Shown here: positions 1 through 13,043 of the stretch, piece after piece | How the letters are laid out: each line of letters opens with the position of its first letter | How positions within the stretch are numbered: position 1 is the first letter of the stretch | Source of the DNA: Morella rubra | Taxonomy: Eukaryota > Streptophyta > Magnoliopsida > Fagales > Myricaceae | Direction: 5' to 3' | NCBI GenBank assembly: GCA_003952965.2 | Contig: CM025853.1 | Coordinates: forward strand, 841,692 to 905,691 | DNA length: 64,000 bases | The notes under the pieces: generated by a model | The model's input: only the letters and a program-made list of their open reading frames with translations | What the model was told of the DNA's origin: nothing | Database searches by the model: none | Position numbers and translations under genes: made by a program

Positions 1-472
1 GGGAAGATGCCGGATGAGCCTTGTTACCCTAAGTTGGCATTGCACGAGGGACAACTCTTCTCATCAATGAACGATTGCATATCCGTATTTTGTGGTCCTG
101 ATTGGGTTTTAACCTCTAGGCTCCGACGAAGCTATGGAGGTTCAATATGCGATTTTTCCATAGGCGGTGATCGTCTCTTCGCAATGCATAGTGAAGAAAA
201 TGTCTTTGATATATGGGAGACTCTACCTCCACCGATTATCTGATTCAGCTAATTCTCCACTTGTTCCGCTGTTTGGGTTTCTTTTCTTTTTTGATACATA
301 TGGCTTCCTTCTTGTTCCCTTGATTATAGGGGGAGTTGCAGTTAAAGCCTATAGGTTAGGAAACTTGGGAGGTGCTAAGAATTCTAAGCTTATATATGGT
401 TTGCTAACTGTTAGATGGAAGCGATTACTAGAACCGGATATAACCTCATATACCCAAGAGGGATATCTATAG
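1..472 (+). other. Edge-truncated coding-looking fragment, unknown
   Basis: A frame is open from the window edge to a stop at 241-243 (78 residues from the ATG at 7). A second, overlapping frame continues from 167 to 472. The composition looks protein-like (for example CGPDWV and GGDRLFAMHSEE), and the first frame vaguely suggests a kelch or beta-propeller repeat end, but I do not recognise a family. It could be the 3' end of a gene lying to the left, or a decayed remnant split by a frameshift near 240. Without upstream sequence neither can be decided. Confidence 0.25.
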
Positions 473-1877
473 TCCGAGTGTAAATGGGGTTTCCCATTGG
501 TACTAAAAGAAATGAAAATGATTGCTTAGCAGGAGGAGCATTGTTTTTAGTGGAAGTTTAATCGATCTGGGTCGACCTGCAGATTTAATTTCCGGACTGA
601 CCAAGAACGCCTCTTTAATCTCTCTTTTGGCAGACTCTTTTTCTTTCTTTTGACCTCTGCTTTCCCAAAGTTAATTCCCTTCCTTTGGTTGAAAGTTCTC
701 GGCACAGATTCCAGATTGTTAGCACGCCCACGCAGAAACAACGCACAGAGAGAGAGAGAAAGATTCTCTTTTGCATGTGAGCAGTTGTTACAGCTAAACA
801 AAGATTAATGAATCGTATCACTCTGCATAAAGTTTGTTGGGTGCTCCCTTGTTTTCATGAGCTAAACTTCTGAGCTTGTCATTTGAAACGTATGCATCTG
901 AATATCAGGAACTTGAACCTTTTTCTGGTGCACCAAATCTGCTAATGGTCATACCCACTAAAGCAAATTCAGACCCGCCATCCTTTGCTTGCATTTCCTT
1001 GGCTTTTCTCCAAATGTTAAGTCTAAACTCTTACGCTTGAACATTTTGTAGCCCCACGAAAGGAGTTACACACTTCTTAGGTCGACCCTTTCTGTTTCTG
1101 TCACGGGTGCCTCAGCATTAAGTACTGCTTAGACTTTAAGAGAATGAAACTAAATAAGGCAGACCCTTTTTCATAATGTCTTATCCATTTATTACCAAAT
1201 AGCATAGAGCAGGTTTTGAGTGCTTAAATGAGCAGGTCTAGCTCAGGATTATAGATTGTTAATCCTAACATCACCCCTGCATGTCAGTAAACAGCAACCA
1301 CTAATAATAAAGGGGTGCTTAAATGTCAGCCAACTAGCAAAAACATAAATATTTTATGAGAAGATACTCTGCTCTGTCAAGTGCGATAAAAGTAAAATCA
1401 TTAATAACAGATGAGCAGCACTACTGCTCCAACCAATATTATCCTGACCCTGTTCTTCTAAGATTCTCTTGCCATCTGAGCTCCCACTCATCTAGTCAAT
1501 CTCAGTTGAAGTTAAAAATACAATATAGCCTCGATCCAACGAGAATCTCGCTGCTCAGGATCACTTTTATGTAATGAACGACAATCTTTCACCTTAAAAA
1601 AAAGGGGTTTCCTTGGATAATCCAAAACCAATGACAGCATCACCTTCTTACACACAAGGCTATCCAATAATCGGAAATGCCATGTGAACTTCTAGGAAGT
1701 TTCCTTCCATTATCTTTCTTCTATAACTCAATGTGTTGTACAAAATAAGCATTAAGCAGGAACAAATAAGAAAAATGGAATTGAGCATCCAACATGACCC
1801 AAAAGGAGGAGGATAAAAAAAAGGATCCCGGCTAAGGAGGAGCCAAAAAGCTCTGGACCCATAAGAGAAAAAATGAA
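473..1877. other. Spacer between edge fragment and FAD6 3' end
   Basis: No gene is supported here. The part next to 1878 should contain the FAD6 3' UTR and polyadenylation region (minus strand), but I see no decisive poly(A) signal. The short frames at 547-821 and 1356-1574 have simple or biased composition and look like chance. Confidence 0.5.
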
Positions 1878-4800
1878 TCAAGCGTAATCAGGCATCACTT
1901 TCCTGAGAAATGTAATTGGCTTGGATTCTTTGGGGGCAAGTTGCTCAAAGGAAACATAATTCTGCTCTTTATCGTAAACATGACATATAGTCAATATCGT
2001 CTTCATCAAACGCCAATTCCAGGTGGCCTCATTTAGATACTGTTGAGAAGGGAAACAAAATGAATGAAAACAGTGACTTTTTTGGCATCCGTAAGGAGAT
2101 CATGGAAACCATGCAAGTGTGTGCGCATGCTTGTCTCTATGTGCCTGCACATGTTGTGTGGGCGAGGGACTAGCAAATCCTACCTTTCCCCATTTTTCTT
2201 GAAGAGATTTGTGGGCTGCCCTCAAATTATAGCTTGGTATCCTGGGAGAAATATGGTGGGGAATGTGGACACTGATATCATGACACAGGATCTCAATCCT
2301 GTCCAAGAAAAGAGGAGCCAATATTTAGTAGTTTATTGGCATAGATAGTAAATCAATCCAGTTATCTGACCAATTGGAACAAATTTTTATGGCATTAAAG
2401 CTCTTTATACGTCTATGTTGACATTTCAGTAGCGAACCAGGCCGTTTCTCAACTTCACATCATTTCACCGGAAATTACTAACAATGACAGAACTAGATCA
2501 CTGTCAACCAAAGGCAACAGATACACTAGCAACTTAATAGGGCCACACTTGACTTGCATTCATGTCACAACCCCTTTACTCGGGGAAATGACAATATTGC
2601 CAAAATATTATCACAGGAAAACATTTTGAAAAGAACAACATCCCTTGGTTCTAAGGAAAAGTTTCGGTCCTAAAGCTTTAGTCCTTACAGGTTCTAACAG
2701 AGTGTTCTGCTATTGTCAACACATTAATGAATTTCATCAATAATCCAGATGAAATTAGTTAATGCATTAATGGCGCAGTTAAAAAACAGGAAACAAGAAT
2801 AATTGAGTCATTAATGCATTGACTAATTCCATCTGGGCCATTGATAAGATTCATTAATGTGTTGGCAAAATCACAACCCTTGTGAGGACGTGTTAGGACT
2901 AAAGCTTTAGGACCGAAACCTTCCCCTTCATTTCATGGGTTGAGTTGAAGAGGATTGGAATGCATTCTTAAGGGCAGGAGCCCACCAAGAACGCAAGGTT
3001 CTCAAGGAACCTGGGAAATCACTTAAAATGTCCACAGCCCACGGATTTCCTAGATACCGAAGGGATCATTAATAAGAAGGCAAAATGTCAATAGATTAGA
3101 AAAGGTGCCGCCAACAGTAAGATGGCTGTCCCGCAGAAGCTGCATGCACCTTCTAAATGCAACAGATTTCAGACCACATACATCTTTTTGCCAATTAATA
3201 AAGCAAGTGGACATAGACTGGCACAAAGAAGGAAAGAGTCATTACCATCGAGGGTAATCACAATGAACAGTTCCGTTGACCTGGGCCTGAGCAGCATTCC
3301 ACTCAGTTGAAGATTTGAATGGTATGTGAGGAGCCGAATGATGGACCATGGTGAAAGTACTCATCTAGAGATACAAAACAGAACCAATATACTTGACACA
3401 AGTATTCTGAAATTTAAAGCCATAGAAGTCACAAATGATAATCAAGGGATGAAGCAAACAATAGAAAATTTGGGGATTCTAAAGCAAATTTAGTACCATA
3501 AAAGGTTTAAATATATTTGAAATTATATTTCCCGTTTCCTCATAATTGCATTTATTCAAACCGTGATTATCTAAGGCAATTAGACTAGGTGGAGGAATAT
3601 CTCTGCAGGTTGTTGCAGCGATAACAATCTAAGAAAAGACGACAATGGTTATTTCCAAAATCCGATGGGAGCTTCAGGAGAGCCAGATCGATTTGGCTTG
3701 GTGTAAGAACATTAACATCATTCTGTTCTCCGTTTCCTGCTTTCATCCCGTTACCTACCTATTGCTCCTAGTGGTAAAAAACGTGGGAGTAAAAGGAATG
3801 GCCACCAATCTAAAAGGAATGTAAATGGTTACAGGCTTTTGAATTTAAATTATAGAATTTGTTCTGCAGAAGAGTTGCAACATGAAAACTTCCCCAGAGT
3901 GTGAATAAACTAGGTATCTCATCGAAAGAGATAATCAAGAAACAATCCTTGCTCTGTCGTTCGAGTTGGGCTGTATTTTAATAACAAGGGATAAATTAAA
4001 ACAAGATGCATTCTTCACATAATTTTGGTGTTTTCAAATTTGTCCTACTTTGTGTATCATGCTAAAGCTGCCATGTGTATCACAAGCCAATATATAAGAA
4101 AAATCAATGGACCATCCAACACATACTACAGATTTCCTGGTTATAAAACGCCATGGAAAGATGTTAGAAATTTAACATTGTGAACTCTGTATCCAAACAT
4201 TATTGACACAGAATAGGAAGTAGCATTACCCAAAAGTGATAGCCCAACCATGGCATCAACCAGAACTTAATCCACCCCATGATCCCTGTGTTGTAGATAA
4301 TCAATGGCCATCCAATTGCCATGAATGCAAAGACACAAGCCAAACTTATCTTCACCTTGTTCACTTCGCTTGGTCTGAACTTGTTCACATCGAAGTGCCA
4401 GATCAACCTAATTAGGGCGCTTGTTAATGTTAAGAGACATAAGAATTGACAAAAAACATGTGAAATTTCAGATGGCTCAAGTATAGTGTAACTGCTGATA
4501 GTACAGGACAAGAAAATTTTCAAATAAAGTAATTGTAGCCCCAGATGGTTCCTTGTGTTTTATTACGCACCAGTGAGCAATAGACATCAAGGGCCTAAAT
4601 GGACCATATCCATATATAATTGCCTTGCGCAAAACAGGGGATGAATCAAACTCCTCTTTCCAAATAGGATGCCAAGCTGTATCTTCATGCAACCTACACA
4701 TATAAGATGGATGGTAAGATGGACGAAGACTGGCAACTTAACGGAAGCATTAAACCAGCCAACACGGGCAAGGAAAAGAAAGATTCATAGATGAAATAGC

Positions 4801-7630
4801 AAAAAAGTTACAACAAAGAGGATATAACTGTCTCTTTTCACAGATATCTACTATTTCCTTCATTGTATATTTTATATTTCCTTGAACATATGCTTAATTA
4901 CTGCATAATTAGTACATAAATTATTTAGATGTTTGGCTAAAGAGAGATTAAATAGTAGCTTCAGATACATTGAAAGTATCACATACAACATGTTTGTCTC
5001 TAGGTACATCCCATAGAGAATTTTATTTACTGCTGGAGATAATTCACTAGGACAGAACGTACATACATGTTTGTTTTTGCATGATGCTGATCATGCTTAA
5101 ATCTCCAGGGCTCATATGGGTATATCAGTGGCAAGAAGGCCAATGTTCCAACAACATCTTCTACTAATTTGTTCTTTGAAAATGACTTGTGAGCACAATC
5201 ATGGCCTATAACAAAGAACTTCACCAAAACAAGGATAAAAAGTAATATGAATCAGTTAGATGTACACGTTATAAAAAATCCACTAGCAATATACCATGTA
5301 GTGAACATGTATATAGAACTAACCCCTGTTGCTGCAGTCCCTGTCCACGCCCAAGCCAGAGGAAGTAGATACCATGGGGCTTTTGAAATCATGAAGAGCC
5401 CCAATGCATAGGAAGTGAGAGATATTAAAACCGATCTCCATGCTTTCAAATCATCAATCTCAAACACCTTCAGAATTTTGGAAATGAGAAAAGAAACAGA
5501 GATACCATCAATTCTTTTGTTCTAGTTATTATTTTCAGATTTGCAACCTCGATTGTGTACAGAGAACATAATTTTTCTTTTCTTTCATTACCTTTTTCGG
5601 AAGGGTATCAAGGACATCCTTCAACTTAACATTTTCAGGAAGTGGTTCCCCAATTTGCATAAAACCATAGCTTTCAGCTAATTGCTTTCTAAACTCAGCA
5701 CTGTCTGCTGGAGATGGTACAATTGGAACTGCGACAGCTTGTAGAACTTTAGTCCTTCTCTTTGGAAATAAAAGCTGCTGATGCCTGATCCCCTTAGCGT
5801 GAAGTCTTTTCCCCTTCAAATAACACACACCTGTCTATCAGAATAGTCAATATAAGGTGCCTAATTGTAAACTGAAATGCCACAATGGCCAGTACAAACA
5901 AATATAAATAATGGGCAATTTTGACAATGTATAATGACTTTATTCACAGCAAAAGCTGTGTTCAAAGGATCCAGACATTCACTGAGAGTGCCAGTGGAGC
6001 AGTACTTCCGATTTAGTTTGTCTTCTCTATTACTTGCTCATAATTGGACGAAACATGGAATGCACATTTGTCCAATACCTAATGGTCGCAAAAACCACCC
6101 TGTTGAGAAAAACAAGGCTATAGGATCTGGTGAAAAGGCACTATCATTGTTTATAACTGTCCCTGGTTCTCTTCACCGACTTGATATTTCCAGTGGTAAA
6201 GGAGGTTTTCCATCCAATCCAGGATGTAAAGTTGAAAAAGAAAAACAGAATGCAACTTGTTCCCTATAGGCTTCACCTAAATGCTTTCTAAGGAAGATTC
6301 TACAATTTGAGCCATTATTGTTTGTTCACCCTCAACCATGTAAAATATAACTCATCCGGAAGGTGCATGTGAATGAGAGCTTTATTAAGTCAAGCTGCTG
6401 TACTGCAAGTCTGCACCTTTGATCACTGTAAAGCCTCCTCTAGGGTAGAAAAACATAATTTCAGCCAAGACAATCAAACAATTGCTGATATTTGGGCTAT
6501 CACAAAATACTATAGCTTTGCTTATCTCAACGTGGATGGAACTTTGCCTGAGCTTTTGTGAGGCATAGCAGTTTTTATATCCCCATAGCTGACATGATGT
6601 TTTACTCAAATGAAGACGACTCACAAGAGGATGAGAATCACAAAAGTTATCCAAGTTCAATACTAAGAATGACATAACTATAAAATGTGCTCATGCAACA
6701 TATGGTTCCATCTTCATTACATTTTAAAGTGTTTCAGTGTCTATTTAGGCGTAATTCAACCTACAAATTGTTGATTCCAACTCGGCCTACCAAATTAACA
6801 TGACCACTGAAGTATGTACCAGGTTAAGGTTAAAATTTGATATGAATTTTCAGTTGAAAAGGGATGGCAGCATTACAAATGCACTGGATAAAACAAATTT
6901 AAAACAGAATATTGAGAAGCGCCACAGTCACTCTGCCCAGAGTTTAAGTTGGAAGCGTCTGAATTCCATGAGAACGGAGATATAGAAGAGAATGTGGCTA
7001 CTTTGGGCGCATATCTGCTAAAAGTTTACAATACTTGCTAGTGAAAATTTGAAAGTATAAGCTGTTTAATGATACACCGTGCTATCATTTGAGGTTTAGG
7101 GACTTTTAGTGCCAGTTTATTATCTTCATTAAAAAACGGAGATTGGTGTTTTGCCATGATGACCAGAACAACCAACCAATATTGATTCCCTTAGCCTAAA
7201 AAGAATATTCTAATATAAAAAAGTCAATTTCGTGAATCAGAGGCGCCAGCAAAGTGGTTTTCATCAATTTAAGTCGTTTCTGTTTCACTTTCTAGTTAAC
7301 TACATTACTATTCTAGGAGAAAACCCTTCATTTTGGGCACCGGATTCCATCCAACTAGTTTGATGCAAAGAAAACCAAGGTTTTTAGATGCATTTCATTA
7401 AGGAAGTTCCAGCCTTTGCCATTTGTAAAAATCTAATTTGCTGTCCAAACTAACACTGCAATCGACTCATTGAGAACCCCAAGATGCCCCAATTTAAACA
7501 GAACACAAATCCCCCTCTGGGCAGAACGCCATGGAGAAGCTAATAAAGCTCAAACCTTAGCCAGAATAAGTAACAAACTTTACCATACATGAGAATATCC
7601 TACAATGAGAACTTATTCTACACAAACATA

Positions 7631-7674
<44 letters not shown>

Positions 7675-7877
7675 TACCTGGAGAAGAATGGCCTAAAATT
7701 CTTCGACTCCCACTTGGCTTTTGATGGGGGCCCTGAAATTCAAACAAAAAAGAATAACAACCAGAAAAAGAAACCAGAAAAGAACAAAACTCATAAGTTC
7801 ATCTAAGAGACAGAGATAGGCAGGATTATGGCGTGTACCATAAAAAGGAACACGGAGTCTGCAAGTCTGAAGGCCAT
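1878..7877 (-). CDS. FAD6: Chloroplast omega-6 fatty acid desaturase (FAD6), 10 exons
   Basis: The enzyme inserts the omega-6 double bond into 16:1 and 18:1 acyl chains of plastid glycerolipids, in the chloroplast envelope, with ferredoxin as electron donor. Coding exons in transcript order: 7877-7839, 7732-7678, 5830-5592, 5467-5324, 5218-5067, 4693-4571, 4407-4230, 3364-3246, 2298-2184, 2039-1878. They sum to 1326 nt (441 residues), every intron is GT-AG and the frame closes at each junction. The three histidine boxes are intact: HDCAH at 165-169, HDQHH at 201-205 and HIPHH at 361-365. The first ~65 residues are basic and serine-rich, as for a transit peptide. The protein ends MPDYA. The ATG was chosen because it opens the conserved MAxRxADS start and lies ~140 nt below a TATA box. 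Length fits the family (~440-450). Intron 2 is the largest (~1.85 kb). I see no defect. Confidence 0.97.
2655..2928. repeat. Foldback (MITE-like) element in FAD6 intron 8
   Basis: Two long arms are reverse complements. The outer arms share the core TTTCGGTCCTAAAGCTTTAG. The inner arms share CACATTAATGAAT, a segment resembling TTATCAATGGCCCAGATGGA, and ATGCATTAATG. Arms are roughly 115-120 bp and mostly matched, around a short loop near 2775-2805. No clear target-site duplication was found. A degraded relative lies near 60510-60640. Confidence 0.75.
7631..7670. repeat. (GA)n microsatellite in FAD6 intron 2
   Basis: About 20 dinucleotide units. In the FAD6 sense it is a (CT)n tract starting within about 10 nt of the intron 2 donor at 7677. 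Likely polymorphic between individuals. Confidence 0.9.
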
Positions 7878-8044
7878 TCCGAACAGAGTTGCAGGATATT
7901 CCAATCCACAAAGGTCCCCCGCCGCCCGCCGTTTGAAGCTCTGTGGGTCTTTGTGAGTGAATGATTGTGAGAAAAATAGACTTTTTGTACTTGACAATCG
8001 ACAAGAGAACAGAGAGAGTCCTTCAAAGGCACACTACCTCTGCC

Positions 8045-8051
8045 TTTTATA
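8045..8051 (-). promoter_or_regulatory. TATA box of FAD6
   Basis: On the minus strand this reads TATAAAA, about 170 bp upstream of the FAD6 start codon. It predicts transcription starting near 8015-8020 and a 5' UTR of about 140 nt without an intron. Inferred from position and consensus only. Confidence 0.6.
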
Positions 8052-10150
8052 CGAGAAACAGCCTACTTTCTTTCTTAAATCTCTGAGCCGCCAAGTGTGG
8101 ATAGATTTACACGTCCACCACATTGGTATGTCAATTTTCAACCTTAGAACGCTCAGAGAAGTTTCAACCTCAGAAGTTGGAAGGAAAACAGAAAAAGCTT
8201 TTTTTTTACTGTTCTCCCCACTTCACATAGTGAGCGATTATATATTGGTAATTTCTGGTTTTCTTGCGTAGAACACAGATATCTTTGACAAAAATAAATG
8301 CTTAATGCTTATATAAAAAAAAAAAAATCCTATTTCTATATTAGATTTGTCCATTTTTACATGTTGCATTGTCTAAAAGATAATTCTAGTTGGCAGCTTG
8401 GTGTAGAATTTGACCACAGGAATGAGGCGTGTATAACATGATCTTTATTCTTTACACAAACCAGTTCATGTCATATTTGAGGAGTGTGTGTTAAATACTG
8501 ATAGCATGAATGGCGTGAAATTTTTCTGTTGCTGTACATATTTTGACCACGACGTGATTAATTGCTCTTCCCCACTCCTATAACGCACGCTAACCAATAA
8601 CATTAGTCGAAGAATGGTTATTATCTGAAGTCATTGATCTTCGAGCTTGGTCACATGCTTATCTCGTGGAGGGCAAGGTCGGGGGTCTGGCATTTAGGAA
8701 ATTGACACCCACTATTGGACCCTGAGAAATGGTACTGTGGCCTATTGTTCATCTTTGGCTCATGTGGGTGATGTTGGGAGTTGGGAACATTTTCCATGTG
8801 CAAAGCATGAGTAGTAGGAGTTGGGGGTAGTGTACATTTTCAAGGATTTTTTTTTTTTTCCCACCAAATGACTTATAAAAGTACAAGATCATACCTTTCA
8901 TCGCTAGGCTTTTCAATCAAGTGGCACAAAGCAAAGGGATTTGGTACCTTTTACGATGATGCTCGAAACTTCAGAGTTTGGAGCAGATGCTTAATTTATA
9001 AGAGCTTGATAAAGAGGGTATATATAACTAAATTATTCAAACCCTTGTTATCTTCTAAAGAAATATAACAACTATCAGTATTAAAATGAGATGAAGATGA
9101 TGCATTGTTATTGATGCAATGATCCATACTACTGCTTGTTATATTATGTTTATTATTTGAGCGTTTAAACATATTGTTTAATGTACTGTGTTTGCAATAA
9201 TTATTTAGCTCTATAATAGGTCACATCAATCAGGTGGGCCCGGTCAAATGCCTACATGGCTGCGGCTAATCCAATGGTTCCAAGTGAATTCCAACATTTT
9301 AGAGATAAATAATACTATATATATATTTTAGAAAAAGTCATTTTGAGACCTTTAACTACTAATGTAATTTTAAATAGAAGTCTAAATTACTAAATTTTAT
9401 CAATTGCGTCTCTAAAAAGATTCAACGAATATGTGACACGATTTTGATCTTTAGATTTTATTTCAGGGTACAATTTGATTAATTATAGAAATTGGAGGGC
9501 TTAATGTGTCAAGATGAAATTTAGACCTTTATTTAAAATTACATTAGTAATTAGAGGATTTAAAGTAAATTTTTCCTTTTTTTTATTATTTTTTTGTTTT
9601 TGTTTTGTAGATACCTCTTTCATGCTTGCAGTTATATGAATCTAAGATATTGGATGGATGCCTTTAGTAGTTAGTCCACCCTCTTTTAACGGCTCTGACT
9701 GATCGCATTGATATCATTACCTTTTGGGCCGTATTGGGCCTTGCCTACCAGTTGAATAACGTTGGGCTTTTGTAATTTTAGGGCCAGTCCATTGTTTGGT
9801 ACTATCAATACTTTCTCATTTCAACGAAGCTTGGGCCAAGGACGCACGAAGCAGTCCTCCTTTTTGTTAACCAGCCCTAGCTATAACGGCCTCCATATCT
9901 AATTGTTCATCTTCTCAAATGGTTACCCACTTCATTTGAAACTAACCCTTCTTCAGCAATTTCACGTAACTTGGGTGGGAAGGGACGAGATACTCTTTAG
10001 GTCTTAAATTCAGAATCTTAAAGGAGAGATCAGATCAGTCGAGAGAGAAACTTCAATGGGCTCACTCATATATCTCCATCTGAACTTCTTGGGCTTGTCC
10101 AATGGTTGGCCTAATAGACTTTGGACTAAACCCTTTCCATATAATGCTGT
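8052..10150. other. FAD6 upstream spacer
   Basis: No supported gene. The first ~300 bp should carry the FAD6 promoter. The rest is AT-rich spacer containing one foldback element (9329-9576). Poly(T) tracts occur near 8842-8860 and 9575-9605. The 66-codon frame at 8868-9068 is lysine- and serine-rich without recognisable similarity and was not accepted. Confidence 0.55.
9329..9576. repeat. ~250-bp foldback (MITE-like) element
   Basis: The left end runs from GAAAAAGTCATTTTGAG through a segment containing ACTAATGTAATTTTAAATA. Both are repeated as the reverse complement at the right end, which contains TTTAAAATTACATTAGTAA and ends in AAATTTTTCC. The arms are about 60 bp. No autonomous coding sequence is present. 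Confidence 0.7.
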
Positions 10151-10884
10151 ATCAAGTTGTTGTTGAGTATCATCGTCTTCAGAAAGTTGCTAGAGGACTT
10201 CAAGTAATTCTTTTTTATAATTATCACGAGATTTAGCTGTTGCAAGTTTGGTTTTTATTTGACTCCGTTGAACAAGGAATTGGGGATGTGTTTCTTGAGT
10301 ATGTTTAGCTTTAGCAAGGGTAGACAAGATGGTATCAAAAGTGAAAACAGTCCACCATTTAACAAATAACTTTTAAGATAATATTTTGGCAGTATCTCAG
10401 TAAGTGAAGACAAATTTCCAACTGAATATCTAAAGTAACAGATTGAACTGGATATAGAAACGGAGGAGAGAAAACATATCTTTGATAGAGAGATTTTTCA
10501 TATCAGGATATTTTTGGATAGAAGGGGTATCATGAAGCCATAAAGCCCATTGATCAAAAGCTTGTTTAAGGGGACAGGAAAAAAGGGTAATATCTGGACC
10601 AAACCGATCCCACCATTGGAGAAACCAATGAGGAATAGGATATGAGCAAGAAAATCCTTTGAATCGAATAATCAAGTATGACGATGATTTGTATTTTTAA
10701 AAAATAAAGTAAAAGTCCATGCGTCAATATAATCATAATAAGTTTTATTTTTCAAAGTTTTGTAAGATATAGACAGAGCTCGAAGAGTCTGTAAATCAAC
10801 AGATAATCGTGAATGTGTAGATGATCGATTATTAAGAAAGGATAATGTAACAGATCTATCTGTATGTTTGGGTAAAATATTCAA
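10150..10884 (-). pseudogene. Decayed retroelement-like polyprotein remnant
   Basis: Two minus-strand frames abut (10884-10672 and 10675-10430), with protein-like motifs such as YYDYIDAWTF followed by IPHWFLQWWDRFGPDITL. Further coding-like stretches with stops continue to about 10150 (for example ELLEVL and QLSEDDDTQQQ). The tryptophan-rich PxWFxxWWxxFGP pattern reminds me of a gag-like region in plant LTR retrotransposon or pararetrovirus-like polyproteins, but the family assignment is from memory and weak. Multiple stops and frame changes mean it is not functional. Confidence 0.35.
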
Positions 10885-10919
10885 TTTGTTTATTTTCTTT
10901 TCTGGGAGTAGGAACTAAT

Positions 10920-11400
10920 GTAAATTATTTGTCATATGATTCGACCCGTATGATGTATATATTGTAAATTATTTGTCATATGATCCCACCTCGTATGATG
11001 AGTTGTGCTGCATCTCATTGGGGTCGAGTCGTATGACAAAGCTACATCCCACTCGTTTAATCACTATCACAAAACGTCCAGTTATTTCTAAAAACTTAAA
11101 GGGGAAGATCACTTTTAAGATAGCTTTTCTCCATTCAATAGTGAACTTCCATAGCTCCGAAAGTACCAAAAAAGAGCAAATTGTATGACTTTAGTATGCA
11201 CGAAGGGGTTTGTTTGCAATTGCACATGCAGCTTGATGTAAAAGTGCCTCTTCAATACCTAAAGAGCTGCCCATCTCAATGTAGAAATATATGGTTATTT
11301 TTTGGCCTTGGAGAAAATTAAATTCGGGCAAAAGGTGAGGTTGCTTAAATTGAGGTAAATTGATCAAGAGAAAGGAGATAATGAAGTGGATTCAATCGAT
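10920..11400 (+). repeat. Duplicated upstream segment, subtilase unit A
   Basis: This segment matches 16565-17060 (unit B) over most of its length. Shared landmarks include GAAGATCACTTTTAAG, CAATAGTGAACTTCCAT versus TAATAGTCAACTTCCAT, AAGTGCCT and GCTTAAATTGA. A shorter match is at 21795-21950 (unit C). It shows that flanking DNA was duplicated together with the subtilase genes. Confidence 0.75.
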
Positions 11401-13020
11401 ATTTCAGCGTATACAATCTAGTAGACATGCATTTTAATGCACTAGGATTTGTAACCTTTGAGAAGATCAGCCGGATTTGCAATCTTTAATGAGAAGTCAT
11501 TAATTAAGGGCCAAGATACTCTTAATTAGTTTTATAAAATAAATGGCTTTGTGGACACCTATAACTTTATCAATTCTATCTCAATCATATCATGATGACA
11601 TCATTTTCGAGTCTCACAGAAACTTTGGTGGTTTTCAACTTTCAAATTTCTACCTATATTAAAAAATTATAAATAATATCTCTCATTTTTAATATATTCT
11701 TTTTTATTATAATATTAATTTAAATCTTCTTTCTCTTCACTTTTTCATCAAATTCTATAAAATATCTTTACTTTTTCACAAATCTCAAAACTCTTAAAAT
11801 TTTTAACCTCCAAAATTTTTACTCCCAACGCCCCCTTTGAGACCTTATTTTTAGCCATCTTGCTTTGTATAAATTAATTACTTCCCCACTCCCCCCCCCC
11901 CCCGCTCCTCATTTCTTTCGCATTTCTCTCCTAATTATGAAAAATATAGTCTGCTCTTATATTTCTTGTACGTAGGGCGACTTAATACCTGATTAAGGCA
12001 TGCATTAAGTGACTCAAATATTCTAAATAAGTTCTTAATTTTAGTTTTAATGTAATACAGCCACTTCTATTATATTTTTCTTTTTCATTTTTTAAAACGA
12101 CAAATTACTAATCACATGCATTTTACATTCAAGTTTTATTTTTTTATCTTATTTTAAATATTACTAACAAACCACAAAGCAACACACACAAGCTAGCTTC
12201 GTGGATTTAGGAACTCTAGGACTATTTTTTCGTGGGTGGTAACCCATTACGGTGAACTGTGGGAGCTGATCACTGCGAAAGATCTTAGGATTTTCTTTGT
12301 CTCTGTGATAGAAAGAAGTCAATCTTTCTATCTCTATCTCTCTCTGTTTTGAAAAATCTTTGTTTCATTCAATTTCGGATTATAAATCATTACATGGGTC
12401 GCCAAGATCATATTTTCCCAGCGCCATCCTTGATCCTTCTGGCGGGTAAAGATTTGGAACGCAGCTCAGGAAGTATACCCAAGATAGAATACGATTATGT
12501 TCAACTACTAAGAGATCAATTCTTAAACGTAAGAGGTGTCTTTCATGCCTACCGTTGTTACGACTGTATGATGCATCTGCAGATTATATATAAGATTGCG
12601 TACGTTTGTGAAATGGGCAATCTATTAATGTCTGATTTTATACAAGAAGCTTGCTCAGGGCATCTCAACGACCGACAGTGCCAACATGGCTGCCACATTT
12701 AGCGTAAAAGGAACAAAAAAGAAAGTCAAAGAAGTTGTTTGAAAAACAGAGTACTTGTTCATCCACCGAATGGAAAATCCTGTGAAAGGTTCCTGGACGG
12801 CGAGCAGGAGCTATTCGTTGAAGCATGTTGTTTCTAGAATTGATAATGTGTCCTGGCCCTTCCTTAAAGAGGAGGCTTTTAAAGGGGGCCAGCTTAGAGA
12901 TGGCCGTAGACATTCGCCATAGATACTTGCGAATATAGCCGGCCGTGCCTGCATATGCCAATGCATTTAATTATAATACATATGTAAAATAATTCTTCAC
13001 AATTCTAGGAAGACATGCTT
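11401..13020. other. Spacer upstream of broken subtilase copy
   Basis: No supported gene. 11640-11850 is a TTTTTCAC-rich low-complexity stretch resembling those at 24180-24400 and 49830-50000. A run of about 14 C lies at 11890-11903. From about 12840 the sequence matches the region upstream of the intact subtilase (from about 18020), for example TGGCCCTTCCTTAAA and CACAATTCTAGGAA, so the proximal promoter was duplicated too. The 117-codon frame at 12349-12702 has no recognisable family. Confidence 0.5.
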
Positions 13021-13035
13021 AAGTTAAGATGTTGC

Positions 13036-13043
13036 TATTTAAC
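13036..13043 (+). promoter_or_regulatory. TATA-like box of broken subtilase copy
   Basis: TATTTAAC lies in the duplicated context GATGTTGC-TATTTAA. It corresponds to TATTTAAA at 18199-18206 upstream of the intact copy, with one substitution at the last base. Confidence 0.4.

Noticed and set aside
5934-6675. Frames on both strands within FAD6 intron 2
   Set aside because: They lie between well-defined FAD6 exons, overlap each other on opposite strands and have no recognisable domain.
12349-12961. Frames of 117 (plus) and 98 (minus) codons
   Set aside because: No recognisable protein. The region partly matches the subtilase upstream duplication, so it is non-coding.
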